DNA of 64,000 nt from an uncultured bacterium (GCA_949300485.1 CASGEL010000010.1:32803-96802); one strand, 5' to 3'. Positions 36,743-46,667 are shown, numbered from the stretch's first letter. Translations and numbers: made by a program. The notes: generated by a model not told the origin, from the letters alone.

Positions 36743-38428
36743 ATGAAGTATGAAAATGTGTTTTCTTTGCTGGAAAAGATTACTGTATTGAACAATGAAA
36801 AAATTTCATTAGGAATGAAAAGCAAATGGGGATGGAACGAATTTACATATAAAGGCTTAGGACTTTTATCAAGACGACTTGCGTGTTATTTGATTAATGA
36901 TTTACAAATTCCAAGGGGCGGAAAACTTGCAATTTTATCAGAATCTAAACCTGAATATGGAGCATGCGTATTTGGATCTGTTTTAGCCGGATTAACAACA
37001 GTTCCATTAGATAATAAATTGACAATTTATGAATTAGAATCAATATTATCAAACTGTGAACCTGAAGTTTTACTAACATCAAGTGCCAATATAAATAAAG
37101 CAACAGAATTAAAAACTCGAATACCTTCAATTAAGCACATTATACTCATGGAAACTTCTTCAGACGAAAATACAGATATTCCGAGCATTTATTCAATTCC
37201 GGAAAATTACGAAGCAAAATGGAGAAGAAGGCCACTGAATGCTACAGCGTTTTTGATTTACACCTCAGGTACAACTGGAAACCCAAAAGGTGTTGAAATC
37301 ACATTCAAAAATATGCTAGCCCAGATGTACGATCTCCAAATTGCACTAAAAGAAATATTACCGCCAGGAGATATGAGAATGCTGTCCATCTTGCCGATGA
37401 ATCACCTATTTGAATTAACTGTAGGATTTTTTACATTCTTAAATCATGGATTTTCTATTTATTATACCCAAAGTCTTAAACCAAAAGATATTTTGGATGT
37501 AATGACCGAGAAAAAAATTCAATTTATGATAACAGTTCCAGCTTTTTTGAAACTTCTAAAAACATCAATTGAGAGTGAAGTTAACAAAAAATCTGCAATT
37601 ATACAATTTATATTCAAACTAAATTTTGAACTGGCAAAATTTATACCGATAAAATATCGCAAAATTTTATTTAAACAAATCCACAACAAATTTGGTGGGG
37701 AATTTTATGGCTGCATATCAGGAGGTGCCCCACTTGATCATAATGTAGGAGAATTTTTTGATCGCATTGGAATAAAAATATATCAAGGCTACGGTCTGTC
37801 AGAAACCAGCCCAGTTGTAGCTGTTAACAGAGGTAAAGTACAAGATATAAAATCTGTAGGCCCAGCATTAAAATCCTTTGAAGCCAAAACGGACCAGCAA
37901 ACAGGAGAACTACTTCTTAGAGGGCCATCAGTTATGAAGGGATATTATAAACGTGATGATTTAACATTAGAAGTTATTGATAATGACGGATGGCTCCATA
38001 CCGGAGATATTGCTCATATTGACCCTAAAACAAAACTTATATATATAACAGGCCGAATTAAAAATATGATAGTCCTATCCGGCGGGAAGAAGGTATTTCC
38101 TGAAGAAATAGAATCCGTTTTAGAACAAAGCCTTAATTTTGCCGAAGTTTGCGTAACAGGTCTAAAGAAAAACGGAGGTGAAAAAGACGGAAGTGAAGAG
38201 ATTGCCGCAATTATAGTCCCATCAGAAGAATACTGCAAACAATTCAAAAATAACAGAAAAGAATTAGAAGCTGCAATAAAAAATGAAGTAAAATATTTGT
38301 CAAACAGATTAGCGCCTTACAAAAGACCAATAAATATAATTGTTAGACAGGAAAACCTTCCAAGGACTACAACCAGAAAACTGAAACGCACAGAAATAAA
38401 AAAATTACTATGTGAATGTTCTAAATAA
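36743..38428 (+). CDS. AMP-dependent acyl-CoA/long-chain fatty acid ligase
   Basis: Adenylates a carboxylic acid and transfers it to CoA (or ACP). 561 residues. ANL-superfamily motifs: A3 FLIYTSGTTGNPKGVEIT, A5 YQGYGLSETSPVVAVN, A7 WLHTGDIAHIDP, A8 KLIYITGRIKNMIVLSGGKK and A10 NLPRTTTRKLKR with the catalytic Lys. N-terminal domain has LAILSESKPEYGACVFGSVLAG. AGGAG precedes ATG. Chain-length preference cannot be inferred; AAE/FadD-like. Confidence 0.9.
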   Translation: MKYENVFSLLEKITVLNNEKISLGMKSKWGWNEFTYKGLGLLSRRLACYLINDLQIPRGGKLAILSESKPEYGACVFGSVLAGLTTVPLDNKLTIYELESILSNCEPEVLLTSSANINKATELKTRIPSIKHIILMETSSDENTDIPSIYSIPENYEAKWRRRPLNATAFLIYTSGTTGNPKGVEITFKNMLAQMYDLQIALKEILPPGDMRMLSILPMNHLFELTVGFFTFLNHGFSIYYTQSLKPKDILDVMTEKKIQFMITVPAFLKLLKTSIESEVNKKSAIIQFIFKLNFELAKFIPIKYRKILFKQIHNKFGGEFYGCISGGAPLDHNVGEFFDRIGIKIYQGYGLSETSPVVAVNRGKVQDIKSVGPALKSFEAKTDQQTGELLLRGPSVMKGYYKRDDLTLEVIDNDGWLHTGDIAHIDPKTKLIYITGRIKNMIVLSGGKKVFPEEIESVLEQSLNFAEVCVTGLKKNGGEKDGSEEIAAIIVPSEEYCKQFKNNRKELEAAIKNEVKYLSNRLAPYKRPINIIVRQENLPRTTTRKLKRTEIKKLLCECSK

Positions 38429-38460
38429 AATATTTGCGATACAATATAAATAGAATTATG

Positions 38461-38494
38461 GTAAAGATTGTTACTTATTGGTAACATGATTTAC
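38461..38494. repeat. Inverted repeat immediately upstream of tRNA-Pro
   Basis: GTAAAGATTGTTAC and GTAACATGATTTAC pair at 12 of 14 positions around a 6-nt loop, ending 3 nt before the tRNA. There is no T-run. It may be a processing hairpin or a protein site. Confidence 0.4.
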
Positions 38495-38497
38495 CCC

Positions 38498-38571
38498 CGG
38501 GATGTAGCGCAGCTTGGTAGCGCACCTCGTTCGGGACGAGGGGGTCGCAGGTTCAAATCCTGTCATCCCGA
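38498..38571 (+). tRNA. tRNA-Pro (anticodon CGG)
   Basis: 74-nt cloverleaf: acceptor CGGGATG pairs with CATCCCG, discriminator A; D-arm GCGC-AGCTTGGTA-GCGC; anticodon stem CCTCG/CGAGG around loop TTCGGGA, anticodon CGG; T-arm GCAGG-TTCAAAT-CCTGT. CCA is not encoded; a T6 run follows directly, acting as a terminator. Confidence 0.95.
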
Positions 38572-38619
38572 TTTTTTATGACATATATCAAAATCAACTT
38601 TAATTCTAATAAATAAATT

Positions 38620-40851
38620 CTACGCCGCAGAAGAAACTATATTATTACTACTGATTTCATCCCATAATTTATTTAAAGCCTGCAGCTTATTTCTTGTTTG
38701 TACATCAGTTAATATTTGAGTTATGACATCACGATTTACATCCGTAAGCTTGTATGAAAATTCAGCTGTTTCATCACCGCCTGCTTTATGTGACAATTCG
38801 TGCAATGCTGTTTCCAATACTTCACTTAAATTATTACTGTCCAAAAAATCTCTATCTATCCAGAAGCCTTTTGAAGTTCCTCTATCTATAATAGCTTCTG
38901 CCATAGTATCTGAATATAATTTTTTATCTTTATTACCTTTATTACTGAACAGATAAATTTTAGCATCCAGTTCTTCCGGATCAAAATGTTTTCCTTTCAA
39001 GGAATTCGACAAATTATTTAAAGCTTCTTTGAGAATCAAGATTTTCTTGGTTTGATTTGCATCAGGTATAACAATTTCGTGAGTTCTAGCATCACCCATC
39101 AAATCGTGAATTGTCTGCATCCCTAGTTTTGAAAAATAGTCTTTACATACTCTGTAGCCATTCTTTCTTAATTCTCTGACTACATCATTGCTGGATTGAG
39201 AATATGCAACATAATTTGACGGGAATTTTATATGTAAATCACCTTTGAAATCTCCGCCTGCATAAAGAAGAAATCTTGTCAAAAAGGCATCAACAGGACT
39301 ATCATCAGAAAAACTTTTTTTATCCCAGTATGGTTCAAGGGCTTTTAGTAGTTTAGCTTTATCTTCTTGTGGCATACGAGATTCTCTGGCAAGCCATTCT
39401 GCAATCTTTTCAAGCTGATTGCTATTTAGTGAAGTACGATCTCTTGAAGGATCAAGAATATCAACCGGAGGTTTTTCTTTTATGAATACAACAATATCAT
39501 TCAGTCCATCAAAATCGTTATCATATTCAAAACGTTGTCCTGCAATATATAAACCACCTTTATCGCCTGATTTTAGGAGTTTAACTCCAATTAAGTCATT
39601 TTCAAAATCAGGGCACCTAAAATGTGTATTATTAGAATGATAGAAGCGATTGATTGTTTTTCTGAATGTTTCTAATAAATTTTTATCTGATGTTTCAAAT
39701 TCAATATAGTTGCCGTTGAATTTATCAACTTTATCTAGAGAATAAGCAAGTACACGTTTATCTGACAAGTCACCTTTCTGTAAGTTATATGTCAATTTCC
39801 AGTTATCGGAACCTATTTTGACTTCATCAGCACCGCAGTCTTTCAATAGTTTCAGAACTGACATTTTCAAACCTTCACCATAGTTACCTGCAGCTTTGGC
39901 ATTATCACGTTTTGTAGATTCTCCAATATAAACAGCTTTATCAACTGTATATGTACTATCGCCTTTTATTCTTACTTTATATTTACCGTTTGCTACAGGT
40001 TCAAATGTCATTTGTATGCCATCTAGAGTTTGACCATGTCCATCGTAGAAATTTTGCATTACATCACGTGCAATTTTATCATTGTTCCACTGAACAGAAT
40101 CTGCATAACTTTCAGTAATATTAGTTAATTGATTTTTTACCGGCTTAAAGTCTTTACTTTGCATATGAGTAATTTGCATTTCAGCTGATGTTGGCAATTT
40201 ATATTCAAAACGTCCATCAGCAGAAACTTCCGGGATATCAAGATCTCGCATACCAATTCTGTTCGTTGTACCGGAAACTGTCGGAAGCTCAATTGCATCT
40301 TCATATACTGTTGGCATGGTTCTTCCTGAAATCGGAGGTGTTTCTACATCATAAGAGAGTTTTCCTTTATTGATTTCAGTTTTATATTTGTTATAAATAG
40401 CATCTCTTACATTTTTAGGAGCAATATCACCCTCAAATAAATCTTGAAGTTTATCTTTTGCTTTCTGAATTTCATCCTGCAATTCTTTATTTATTTTCTT
40501 CAAACTATTATTATCATTTACCAAGGATTTATTTGCTGTCGAAAGTTTTTCAATTTGTCTAACTCCATCATCAATTGACTCTTGAAGTATACTTGTACTT
40601 CTTTGTAATTCACTATTTTCAGATGTAAGTTGGCGAATAACCTTTTGTCCTTTTCCATGCATCACTGCTCCACCAAGAACTGCGGCTGATAATGCAGCGG
40701 CAACAACAGCACCTGAAAGTTGTTTACCAGAATATCCTTTGTTTTTTTCTTCGATGTTTTCAGGTATAACCTTTTTATCAGGTTTCCCAGACTCCGTATT
40801 TGCCGTAAATTGCGGAGCTGTAATGTAATTACTTACAGACTGAATTTTCAT
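38620..40851 (-). CDS. Large lineage-type protein with GHKL-like fold and HELSH motif
   Basis: 743 residues, not a known family. Parts: N-terminal motif TAPQFTANTE, one membrane helix near 46-64 (SGAVVAAALSAAVLGGAVM), coiled coil about 70-145, then a GHKL/HSP90-like ATP-site pattern (DVMQNFYDGHG as N-box, GESTKRDN and GNYGEGLKMSVLKLL as G-boxes, about 245-330), and near 684 ETALHELSHKAGGDE, a HExxH zinc-protease-like motif with an acidic residue downstream. A protein with both would be unusual; either may be degenerate. AAGG precedes ATG 40851. Follows convergently after tRNA-Pro. Confidence 0.7.
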   Translation of the reverse strand: MKIQSVSNYITAPQFTANTESGKPDKKVIPENIEEKNKGYSGKQLSGAVVAAALSAAVLGGAVMHGKGQKVIRQLTSENSELQRSTSILQESIDDGVRQIEKLSTANKSLVNDNNSLKKINKELQDEIQKAKDKLQDLFEGDIAPKNVRDAIYNKYKTEINKGKLSYDVETPPISGRTMPTVYEDAIELPTVSGTTNRIGMRDLDIPEVSADGRFEYKLPTSAEMQITHMQSKDFKPVKNQLTNITESYADSVQWNNDKIARDVMQNFYDGHGQTLDGIQMTFEPVANGKYKVRIKGDSTYTVDKAVYIGESTKRDNAKAAGNYGEGLKMSVLKLLKDCGADEVKIGSDNWKLTYNLQKGDLSDKRVLAYSLDKVDKFNGNYIEFETSDKNLLETFRKTINRFYHSNNTHFRCPDFENDLIGVKLLKSGDKGGLYIAGQRFEYDNDFDGLNDIVVFIKEKPPVDILDPSRDRTSLNSNQLEKIAEWLARESRMPQEDKAKLLKALEPYWDKKSFSDDSPVDAFLTRFLLYAGGDFKGDLHIKFPSNYVAYSQSSNDVVRELRKNGYRVCKDYFSKLGMQTIHDLMGDARTHEIVIPDANQTKKILILKEALNNLSNSLKGKHFDPEELDAKIYLFSNKGNKDKKLYSDTMAEAIIDRGTSKGFWIDRDFLDSNNLSEVLETALHELSHKAGGDETAEFSYKLTDVNRDVITQILTDVQTRNKLQALNKLWDEISSNNIVSSAA

Positions 40852-40957
40852 AAATTTTTAAACCTTCTATTTTTAACACATATTAATATTAATAAATTTG
40901 GACACAACTTTTTGCTCTATTTTAAATAACTGATTAAAATATTTTAACATTACATTT

Positions 40958-42505
40958 TTATTTTGCTTTTTTAATTTTTTTAATTTTCAGAAGAAATAAA
41001 ACGGGAATAATAATTATACACATCATTGCAAGTACAGCAAAAACATCATAAAAAGAAGCTAAACGAGCCTGTTGCAAGAGTTCTTTATATAACATTCCGT
41101 TAGCTTTTTTAGCAGCAACTACTTCCGGATAATGTATAAGAAATTTACTCGTAAGCTTCATCAATTTATATTGATACATACTGCTTTGATAAGATAAATT
41201 TTCAACAAGATAATTTTGATGCACCTGAGAAACTCTTGCTATAAAAGTAGAAGAAGCTGCCGTCGCAACAGCAGTTACAACGTTCTTAAACAGGGCATGC
41301 AAAGCTGCTGCATCCGCATTTTTTGCAGCAGGAAGTGTAGTGAACGACATTGCAGTAATAGGTACAAATGCTGTCGGAACACCAATACATAAAAGCAAGT
41401 TTGGAAAAACAATACTATCCATTGATGAAGTTAAATTCATCCTTGTTAACATAAGTATTGCTATGCCCATTATCGTTAAGCCGACAATTGCCAAAGTACG
41501 AGCCCTTACATATTTTGAAATTTCACCAACAACTAACAGTCCTATAAAACAAATAATTGCTCTTGGAAACATTGTCAATCCTGACATAGAAGGACTGTAA
41601 CCCAATAAACTTTGAACAAACATCGGAACGAGCAATAATGTAGAATAAATCATAACATTTATAAATGAACTGCATATTGTACCGAAAAGGAAGTTTCTAT
41701 CCTTAAATACCCTTATATCTATAACCGGATTTTTATATTCCAATTCCCATACATAAAAAAATACAAATGAGAAAATACAAATTCCTGTTAAATAGCAAAT
41801 CCAAGGTGTATCGAACCAATTATACTGCTGACCTTTATCTAACACAATCTGCATACAAGCCATTGCAATAATAATAGAAACGTAACCGATAATATCAAAT
41901 TTTCTCTTTTTAACTTTTTTCTCCGGTTTATCACTGGGGACAAAAAGTTTTACCAGCAGAAATGAAAGCATACATAACGGAATATTTATAATAAATACCC
42001 ATTGCCAAGAAAAATAATCCGTCAAATAACCGCCAAGAAACGGACCTGCAAGCGGAGAAAACATTGCGGCAACTCCAAACAGACTCATTGCAACTCCACG
42101 CTGTTCCCTTGGAAAAACCTCTAATAATATTGCCTGACAAAGTGGTAATATACAACCGCTGCCAACCCCCTGAACAATACGTGCTGCAATCAGAGAATGT
42201 AAATCAGGCGCTAATATACAAAGTAAACATCCGATACAAAATAACCAGATACTGTAATACATCAATAATTTTTTACCAATCATTTCAACTAAATATCCGG
42301 TAACAGGAAGCATAATCCCACCTGAAATTATATAACATGTAATTACTGTGTTAGCTTCATATTGAGTTGCTCCGTAATACCCTGCAATATTTGGCTGACA
42401 AACATTTGTAGCAGAAGATGCCGCCAATGACAAAAATGAAGGCAACAACACAGATATTGCTACTACATACGGATTTACTTTAGGGGTATTCTTAACTTCT
42501 TCCAT
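40958..42505 (-). CDS. DHA2-family MFS drug transporter (second copy)
   Basis: 515 residues, 14 predicted membrane segments; related to the pump at 32,114 (both have GCILPLCQAILLEVFP-type motifs, FGVAAMFSPLAGPFLGGYLT here and QIVLDKG in the middle). No dedicated regulator is adjacent. TM1 carries SLAASSATNVCQPNIAGYYG; the QANVCQPNIAG-type start differs from the other copy (DETISNVAL), suggesting another substrate. Confidence 0.9.
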   Translation of the reverse strand: MEEVKNTPKVNPYVVAISVLLPSFLSLAASSATNVCQPNIAGYYGATQYEANTVITCYIISGGIMLPVTGYLVEMIGKKLLMYYSIWLFCIGCLLCILAPDLHSLIAARIVQGVGSGCILPLCQAILLEVFPREQRGVAMSLFGVAAMFSPLAGPFLGGYLTDYFSWQWVFIINIPLCMLSFLLVKLFVPSDKPEKKVKKRKFDIIGYVSIIIAMACMQIVLDKGQQYNWFDTPWICYLTGICIFSFVFFYVWELEYKNPVIDIRVFKDRNFLFGTICSSFINVMIYSTLLLVPMFVQSLLGYSPSMSGLTMFPRAIICFIGLLVVGEISKYVRARTLAIVGLTIMGIAILMLTRMNLTSSMDSIVFPNLLLCIGVPTAFVPITAMSFTTLPAAKNADAAALHALFKNVVTAVATAASSTFIARVSQVHQNYLVENLSYQSSMYQYKLMKLTSKFLIHYPEVVAAKKANGMLYKELLQQARLASFYDVFAVLAMMCIIIIPVLFLLKIKKIKKAK

Positions 42506-42623
42506 AATTTGTTAACTTCCCGACACTTTGTTATCATAATAACAAAATTTATCTTCTGTTTCCACTATATAACTTAAATTTTAAATTTCAAGACAATTTT
42601 TAGAATATTTAATATTATGGTTG

Positions 42624-42629
42624 TATAAT
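42624..42629 (+). promoter_or_regulatory. -10 box of the 42,636 gene (leaderless)
   Basis: TTGTATAAT, the TATAAT ending exactly 6 nt before ATG 42636; the box lies inside what would otherwise be an extended TTG-started frame. Confidence 0.6.
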
Positions 42630-42635
42630 TTTAGT

Positions 42636-43385
42636 ATGAAAAAAATAATATTAATAATTTTAATACTACTGACACCATTATTTTCAATAGCACAAGAAAC
42701 ATCCTTGGAAATCGAAAACGAAAATAATAATACTAAAGCTGCTGAAGAAATAGAGGAATACACTGAAGAGATTGATGAAGAAAATGATATTTATGACAAT
42801 CCGGATGCTGTACTTTTAGATTTTAAAAATACTAATTCAAACAAACTAAATATAAAAAATCAACAAAAAGGCATTAAAAATAAAACTTTAAAAATAAACA
42901 GAGATAAGGATATTAGCCTACCTCGACAAAATATTTATCACTATCAAAACAATGATATTTATTCTAAAAAAACAACCTCGTACGGCAAAGAAAAGAATTT
43001 TAAAAACATGACATTCGGTGCAAAATACGATAACAGTTTTACCCCTGATACATTCGATCAATCAAGAACACTGTTCTCAAAATACAAAATAAACAGATTA
43101 ACCCTTAACACGTCATATAAAAACAGTGAATTAACATCTTTTGGCCAGCAATTTAAAGGGATCTTTTCTTTTTCTCCTGAATACAAAATAAATGACAAAA
43201 TGTCATTTCAAAGTGTATATTCAAGAAATATCTCAGACAGAAGTAACAAAAATGAAGTAATTTTTACCCTAAAGCCGTTCAAAGATGATCGTATGGATTT
43301 TAATTTAGGAGCCGGACAAATCTATTATGAAGATGCAACTCCAACACGATCTCAATTTAATTTCTCAACAAAATTTAAATTTTAA
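42636..43385 (+). CDS. Secreted or outer-membrane beta-rich protein
   Basis: 249 residues from ATG 42636. Signal peptide MKKIILIILILLTPLFSIAQ with cleavage likely after IAQ. Then an acidic region (Glu/Asp/Asn-rich, about 20-55), a basic Lys/Asn region, and a C-terminal half of alternating polar/hydrophobic strands (FNLGAGQIYYEDATPTRSQF ending FNFSTKFKF) like an outer-membrane barrel with a terminal Phe. No family recognised. Possibly partner of the neighbouring TolC-like gene, but this is only proximity. Confidence 0.6.
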   Translation: MKKIILIILILLTPLFSIAQETSLEIENENNNTKAAEEIEEYTEEIDEENDIYDNPDAVLLDFKNTNSNKLNIKNQQKGIKNKTLKINRDKDISLPRQNIYHYQNNDIYSKKTTSYGKEKNFKNMTFGAKYDNSFTPDTFDQSRTLFSKYKINRLTLNTSYKNSELTSFGQQFKGIFSFSPEYKINDKMSFQSVYSRNISDRSNKNEVIFTLKPFKDDRMDFNLGAGQIYYEDATPTRSQFNFSTKFKF

Positions 43386-43485
43386 TAAACTCTAAATTTG
43401 TAACAATTTATAAAGAAAATAACAATTTTTTTTATTCTTGTAGTTTACTAAAATTGGAAATATACAAGTAGAAGATAATTAAGTC

Positions 43486-44013
43486 ATGAAAGTAGCTCCG
43501 GTAAAATTCAACCAAAGAATGGCAAATTCTCTTGAAAAATTTTCTTCACAAGGTGGAGAAAAAATTGCCAATTATATAAATGCAGGCGGGAAATTCGCAA
43601 TTGCACCATTGATGATCTTATACAACCCGTTTTCAAAAGAATCAAAAGAAAATAAAAAATGGGCTGCAATTAAACAACCGGTTGAAGCTGTCGTAACAAT
43701 CGCCGCACAAATTGCTGCATTAGGCTTACTGTTTAAAGGTATCGATAAACTTGCGGCAAAAGGAAAAATTAAATTCAAATTAGTTGAAGATATAAAAAAA
43801 TCAGGAGAATTTCCAAAACAGATTTTAGAAAGTGTTAATAACGATAAAACTAAAGCCCTTGAAGAATTAAGCAAGGACTGTCTTGACATATTCAAAGACA
43901 GAGTCGGCACTGTTTTAACTATTGCACTTTATGTACCTATTCTGGCACTATCCAACAGAATATTTCCAAAAGTAGCAGACATGTTAGTTAAGGATGATGA
44001 CAAAAATGGTTAA
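43486..44013 (+). CDS. Lineage-type membrane protein, module A
   Basis: 175 residues, unknown family. N-terminus MKVAPVKFNQRMANSLEKFS, a GGKFAIAPLMILYNPF segment, then ENKKWAAIKQPVEAVVTIAA leading into a hydrophobic helix, and a late membrane helix (GTVLTIALYVPILALSNRIF). The next gene begins inside its 3' end (20-nt overlap) and carries a similar ENKK...helix block. Translational coupling indicates they work together. Confidence 0.65.
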   Translation: MKVAPVKFNQRMANSLEKFSSQGGEKIANYINAGGKFAIAPLMILYNPFSKESKENKKWAAIKQPVEAVVTIAAQIAALGLLFKGIDKLAAKGKIKFKLVEDIKKSGEFPKQILESVNNDKTKALEELSKDCLDIFKDRVGTVLTIALYVPILALSNRIFPKVADMLVKDDDKNG

Positions 44014-44626
44014 TATGATTTCATCTATTACACAGTCAAAAATTTTTAACAATCATTTAAAAAGAGTCATAAATGATGATGCTTTTGCTGCAAAAACAAT
44101 CGTTGTCTGCTCTGTTATGAAAGACGTATTTGCATATTCCGTACGTTACAAAACAACAATGGAGAACAAAAAAATTCCGGAAAAACGCAGACCGTTTGTC
44201 GCTGCAATGGATATGGCCTCAGGAATTGTAACCTCTATTGCTCAAATTGTTGTAGGCTTTGCAATTGCCAGCCCTAAAATTCAAAACAGACTATGGAATG
44301 CAATATTTAAAGATGCACAATTTAAAAATATCGGAATTGCAAAGAAAAGTTTTGCTACAATATTAGCTCTCGTTGGTTCAGGAGTAATAACAGAAAGAAT
44401 TTTGGTTCCTTTAATAGCAACTCCTCTTGCAGAAAAAATGGAAAAGAAATTCTTTAAACACTCTGATGACGGAAAAACCCAGACTACATTTAAACAATCT
44501 CTGCATATCGGCAAACGGAAACCTGCAATGAAGGATTTTGTTGCAAAATCACAAACAAAGTCTGCCAAAAAATCAGAAACACCATCTGCTCCTGCTGAAA
44601 AAGAACAAACAACACACGTTAAATAA
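43994..44626 (+). CDS. Lineage-type membrane protein, module A paralogue
   Basis: 210 residues, unknown. Contains NKKIPEKRRPFVAAMDMASG followed by a long hydrophobic stretch (IVTSIAQIVVGFAIA) and a second one (SFATILALVGSGVITERILV), and a basic low-complexity tail (Lys/Ser/Pro). Internal Met residues at 43994, 43997, 44006 and 44015 make the exact start uncertain; AAGG lies just before the first. Shares a charged ENKK-helix block with the preceding and the 45,507 proteins. Confidence 0.65.
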   Translation: MMTKMVNMISSITQSKIFNNHLKRVINDDAFAAKTIVVCSVMKDVFAYSVRYKTTMENKKIPEKRRPFVAAMDMASGIVTSIAQIVVGFAIASPKIQNRLWNAIFKDAQFKNIGIAKKSFATILALVGSGVITERILVPLIATPLAEKMEKKFFKHSDDGKTQTTFKQSLHIGKRKPAMKDFVAKSQTKSAKKSETPSAPAEKEQTTHVK

Positions 44627-44698
44627 TTTACATAAATCCTATAATAATATATAATTCCGTTATTACAGAACTCTCAGGATAAAAATCTAGGGTTATAA

Positions 44699-45400
44699 TT
44701 ATTTCAAAATATCTGAATTTTTTATTTCTTTATTCCAGGTGTATAAGAAATATACAGATAAAACACAGTATACAGCCCACATTAAAATTGTGGCAAAACA
44801 GTTTGAGCCGTTTAAATATGCTTCAACCCACATAACAGTTGACAGGGCATTTACAACAAACCAAACATACCACTGTTCAATACAGCGTTTAACAGTTAAG
44901 ATAAGCCCTATAACAGAAAATACGGAAGTTATTGAATCAATTAAGGGACTCAAATCCCCGAGATATTTTAAAACGAAATACGTTATTAAAGATAAAATAA
45001 CAGCAAAAATCAAATAAACAAATCTTTCTTTATTTGATAACTTTGTTTTTACAATCTCCTGAACATCCTTTTTTAAATGTTTTTTCCACTTAAAAATACC
45101 CAAAACCTGCATAGGGAAATAATACAAAACATACAATGCCAAATTTCCATACAATGCATTTTTAAAAGAAATATAACTATAACAAAATGTTCCGCTCAAC
45201 CCGAACAAATAACAAGAAATCTTGCCCTTACCGGCCAATATTGAATAACTGATACCGCAAACCGCAGAAACAAGAGCAACTTTGCTGTCTTTCATAACAA
45301 AAGAAACAATAATTATTATCAAAATCCCTATTGGAAAAAGTATTCTCTCCCACTTTCCCCAGCCGGAAAATTCTTTTTTTATAAATTCCAATGTATTCAT
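44699..45400 (-). CDS. pnuC: PnuC-family nicotinamide riboside transporter
   Basis: Facilitator in the cytoplasmic membrane for nicotinamide riboside or a related vitamin. 233 residues, about seven to eight helices. The family blocks YYFPMQVLGIFKWKKHLKKD and QWYVWFVVNALSTVMWVEAY (QW and WxxxN) are present. TAGAAT ends 7 nt before ATG. No NAD riboswitch or NadR kinase lies beside it, so the exact substrate is uncertain. Confidence 0.87.
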   Translation of the reverse strand: MNTLEFIKKEFSGWGKWERILFPIGILIIIIVSFVMKDSKVALVSAVCGISYSILAGKGKISCYLFGLSGTFCYSYISFKNALYGNLALYVLYYFPMQVLGIFKWKKHLKKDVQEIVKTKLSNKERFVYLIFAVILSLITYFVLKYLGDLSPLIDSITSVFSVIGLILTVKRCIEQWYVWFVVNALSTVMWVEAYLNGSNCFATILMWAVYCVLSVYFLYTWNKEIKNSDILK

Positions 45401-45506
45401 TAGTTTTATTCTAACGTAAAAATACTTTATTGAAATATTTTAAAATTTATCAAAAATGTTTTACTTTTTGTTTTGTGTGGTGTCTACTTATATTAGGTAA
45501 AATAAA

Positions 45507-46547
45507 ATGTCTATTTCAAAAATCAACTCGAATATTACTACAAGGATTCTTAAAAATAAAACCCTGCTAAAAGGTTTGGAAAAAATTTCAGATCATGGAA
45601 CTTCTTTTACTGCAGGGACTTCTCTTGTTATGTCTTTAACAGTAAGACCTTTAGCAATATTTTCTACCCCTGATACCGAAAAAGAAAATAAACAGTACGC
45701 AGCTGCAAACTCAATATGTTCAGGACTTATTAAATTTGGAATGGTAGAAGCTATAGCTCTTCCAATAGAAACTGCCGTAAAAAAAATAGACAAAAATCCC
45801 TCAAAATTTCTAAAAGAATCTACCGTAAAAAATCTATCAAACACCCCTGAAACACTAGCAAAATCCAGAAGCTACAAACTTATAACTCAAGTTATTAAAC
45901 TAAGCACAGGATTATTTACCGCAATACCTAAATCAATGCTGACTATTGCACTTATTCCAATATTGATGGATAAACTGTTTTTTAGGAGAAAAAAGTCATC
46001 TGATGAAAATATCCAAAATCAGCACCCGCTTAATTCTGACAAACAAAAAAGCCTTAATTTTACAGGTAATATCTCTGAAAAATTAACAAAAGGGCTAAGT
46101 AAAATTATAGATAATGAACAAGTGCAAAAACTTGCTAAAAAATATGAAAATAAAGATAAAGATATAGCAAAACATATAACTGCAGGAACAGATATTTTAT
46201 TAACAAGTTCATTTGCATACCAGACTTCAAAAAGTAAAGACATAAAAGAAAACCGCAAAAAAGCACTTATTTATAATAATATAATCGCAACAGGAATAAC
46301 AATTCTCGGAGGATACGGAATTGACAATCTTATTAAAAATAAAACCGGGAAATTTATAGAAAAATTTAAACAAATCAACGCAGGTGATGCTAAATTGCCA
46401 AAATACATAGAAGGGATAAATATTTTGCGTCCTGCAATAATTTTTGCGGCTATTTATTATGGTATTTTACCGATTTTTTCAACTTACCTTGCTGAAAAAA
46501 TAGACAAATTTATAGAAAAACGGAATCCCAAAAATTCTATTAATTAA
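45507..46547 (+). CDS. Lineage-type membrane protein with two module-A repeats
   Basis: 346 residues, unknown family. Two tandem halves, each with a charged ENKK/ENRK segment (TEKENKQYAAANSICSGLIK and KDIKENRKKALIYNNIIATG) followed by a helix pair; hydrophobic stretches near 115-150 and 250-270 and a last one (LRPAIIFAAIYYGILPIFST). The linker contains LNFTGNISEKL, another FxG motif. Related by pattern to the 43,486/43,994 pair. A weak AGG lies upstream of ATG. Confidence 0.65.
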   Translation: MSISKINSNITTRILKNKTLLKGLEKISDHGTSFTAGTSLVMSLTVRPLAIFSTPDTEKENKQYAAANSICSGLIKFGMVEAIALPIETAVKKIDKNPSKFLKESTVKNLSNTPETLAKSRSYKLITQVIKLSTGLFTAIPKSMLTIALIPILMDKLFFRRKKSSDENIQNQHPLNSDKQKSLNFTGNISEKLTKGLSKIIDNEQVQKLAKKYENKDKDIAKHITAGTDILLTSSFAYQTSKSKDIKENRKKALIYNNIIATGITILGGYGIDNLIKNKTGKFIEKFKQINAGDAKLPKYIEGINILRPAIIFAAIYYGILPIFSTYLAEKIDKFIEKRNPKNSIN

Positions 46548-46667
46548 AAATATTTTTATCATATAAATAAAGTATTTAACAATCAGGAAATGTAAACCAT
46601 ATTAAATATGGTGAACTATTATGATAAATATAAATAATATTAATAAAATAATATTATTTATATAAAA

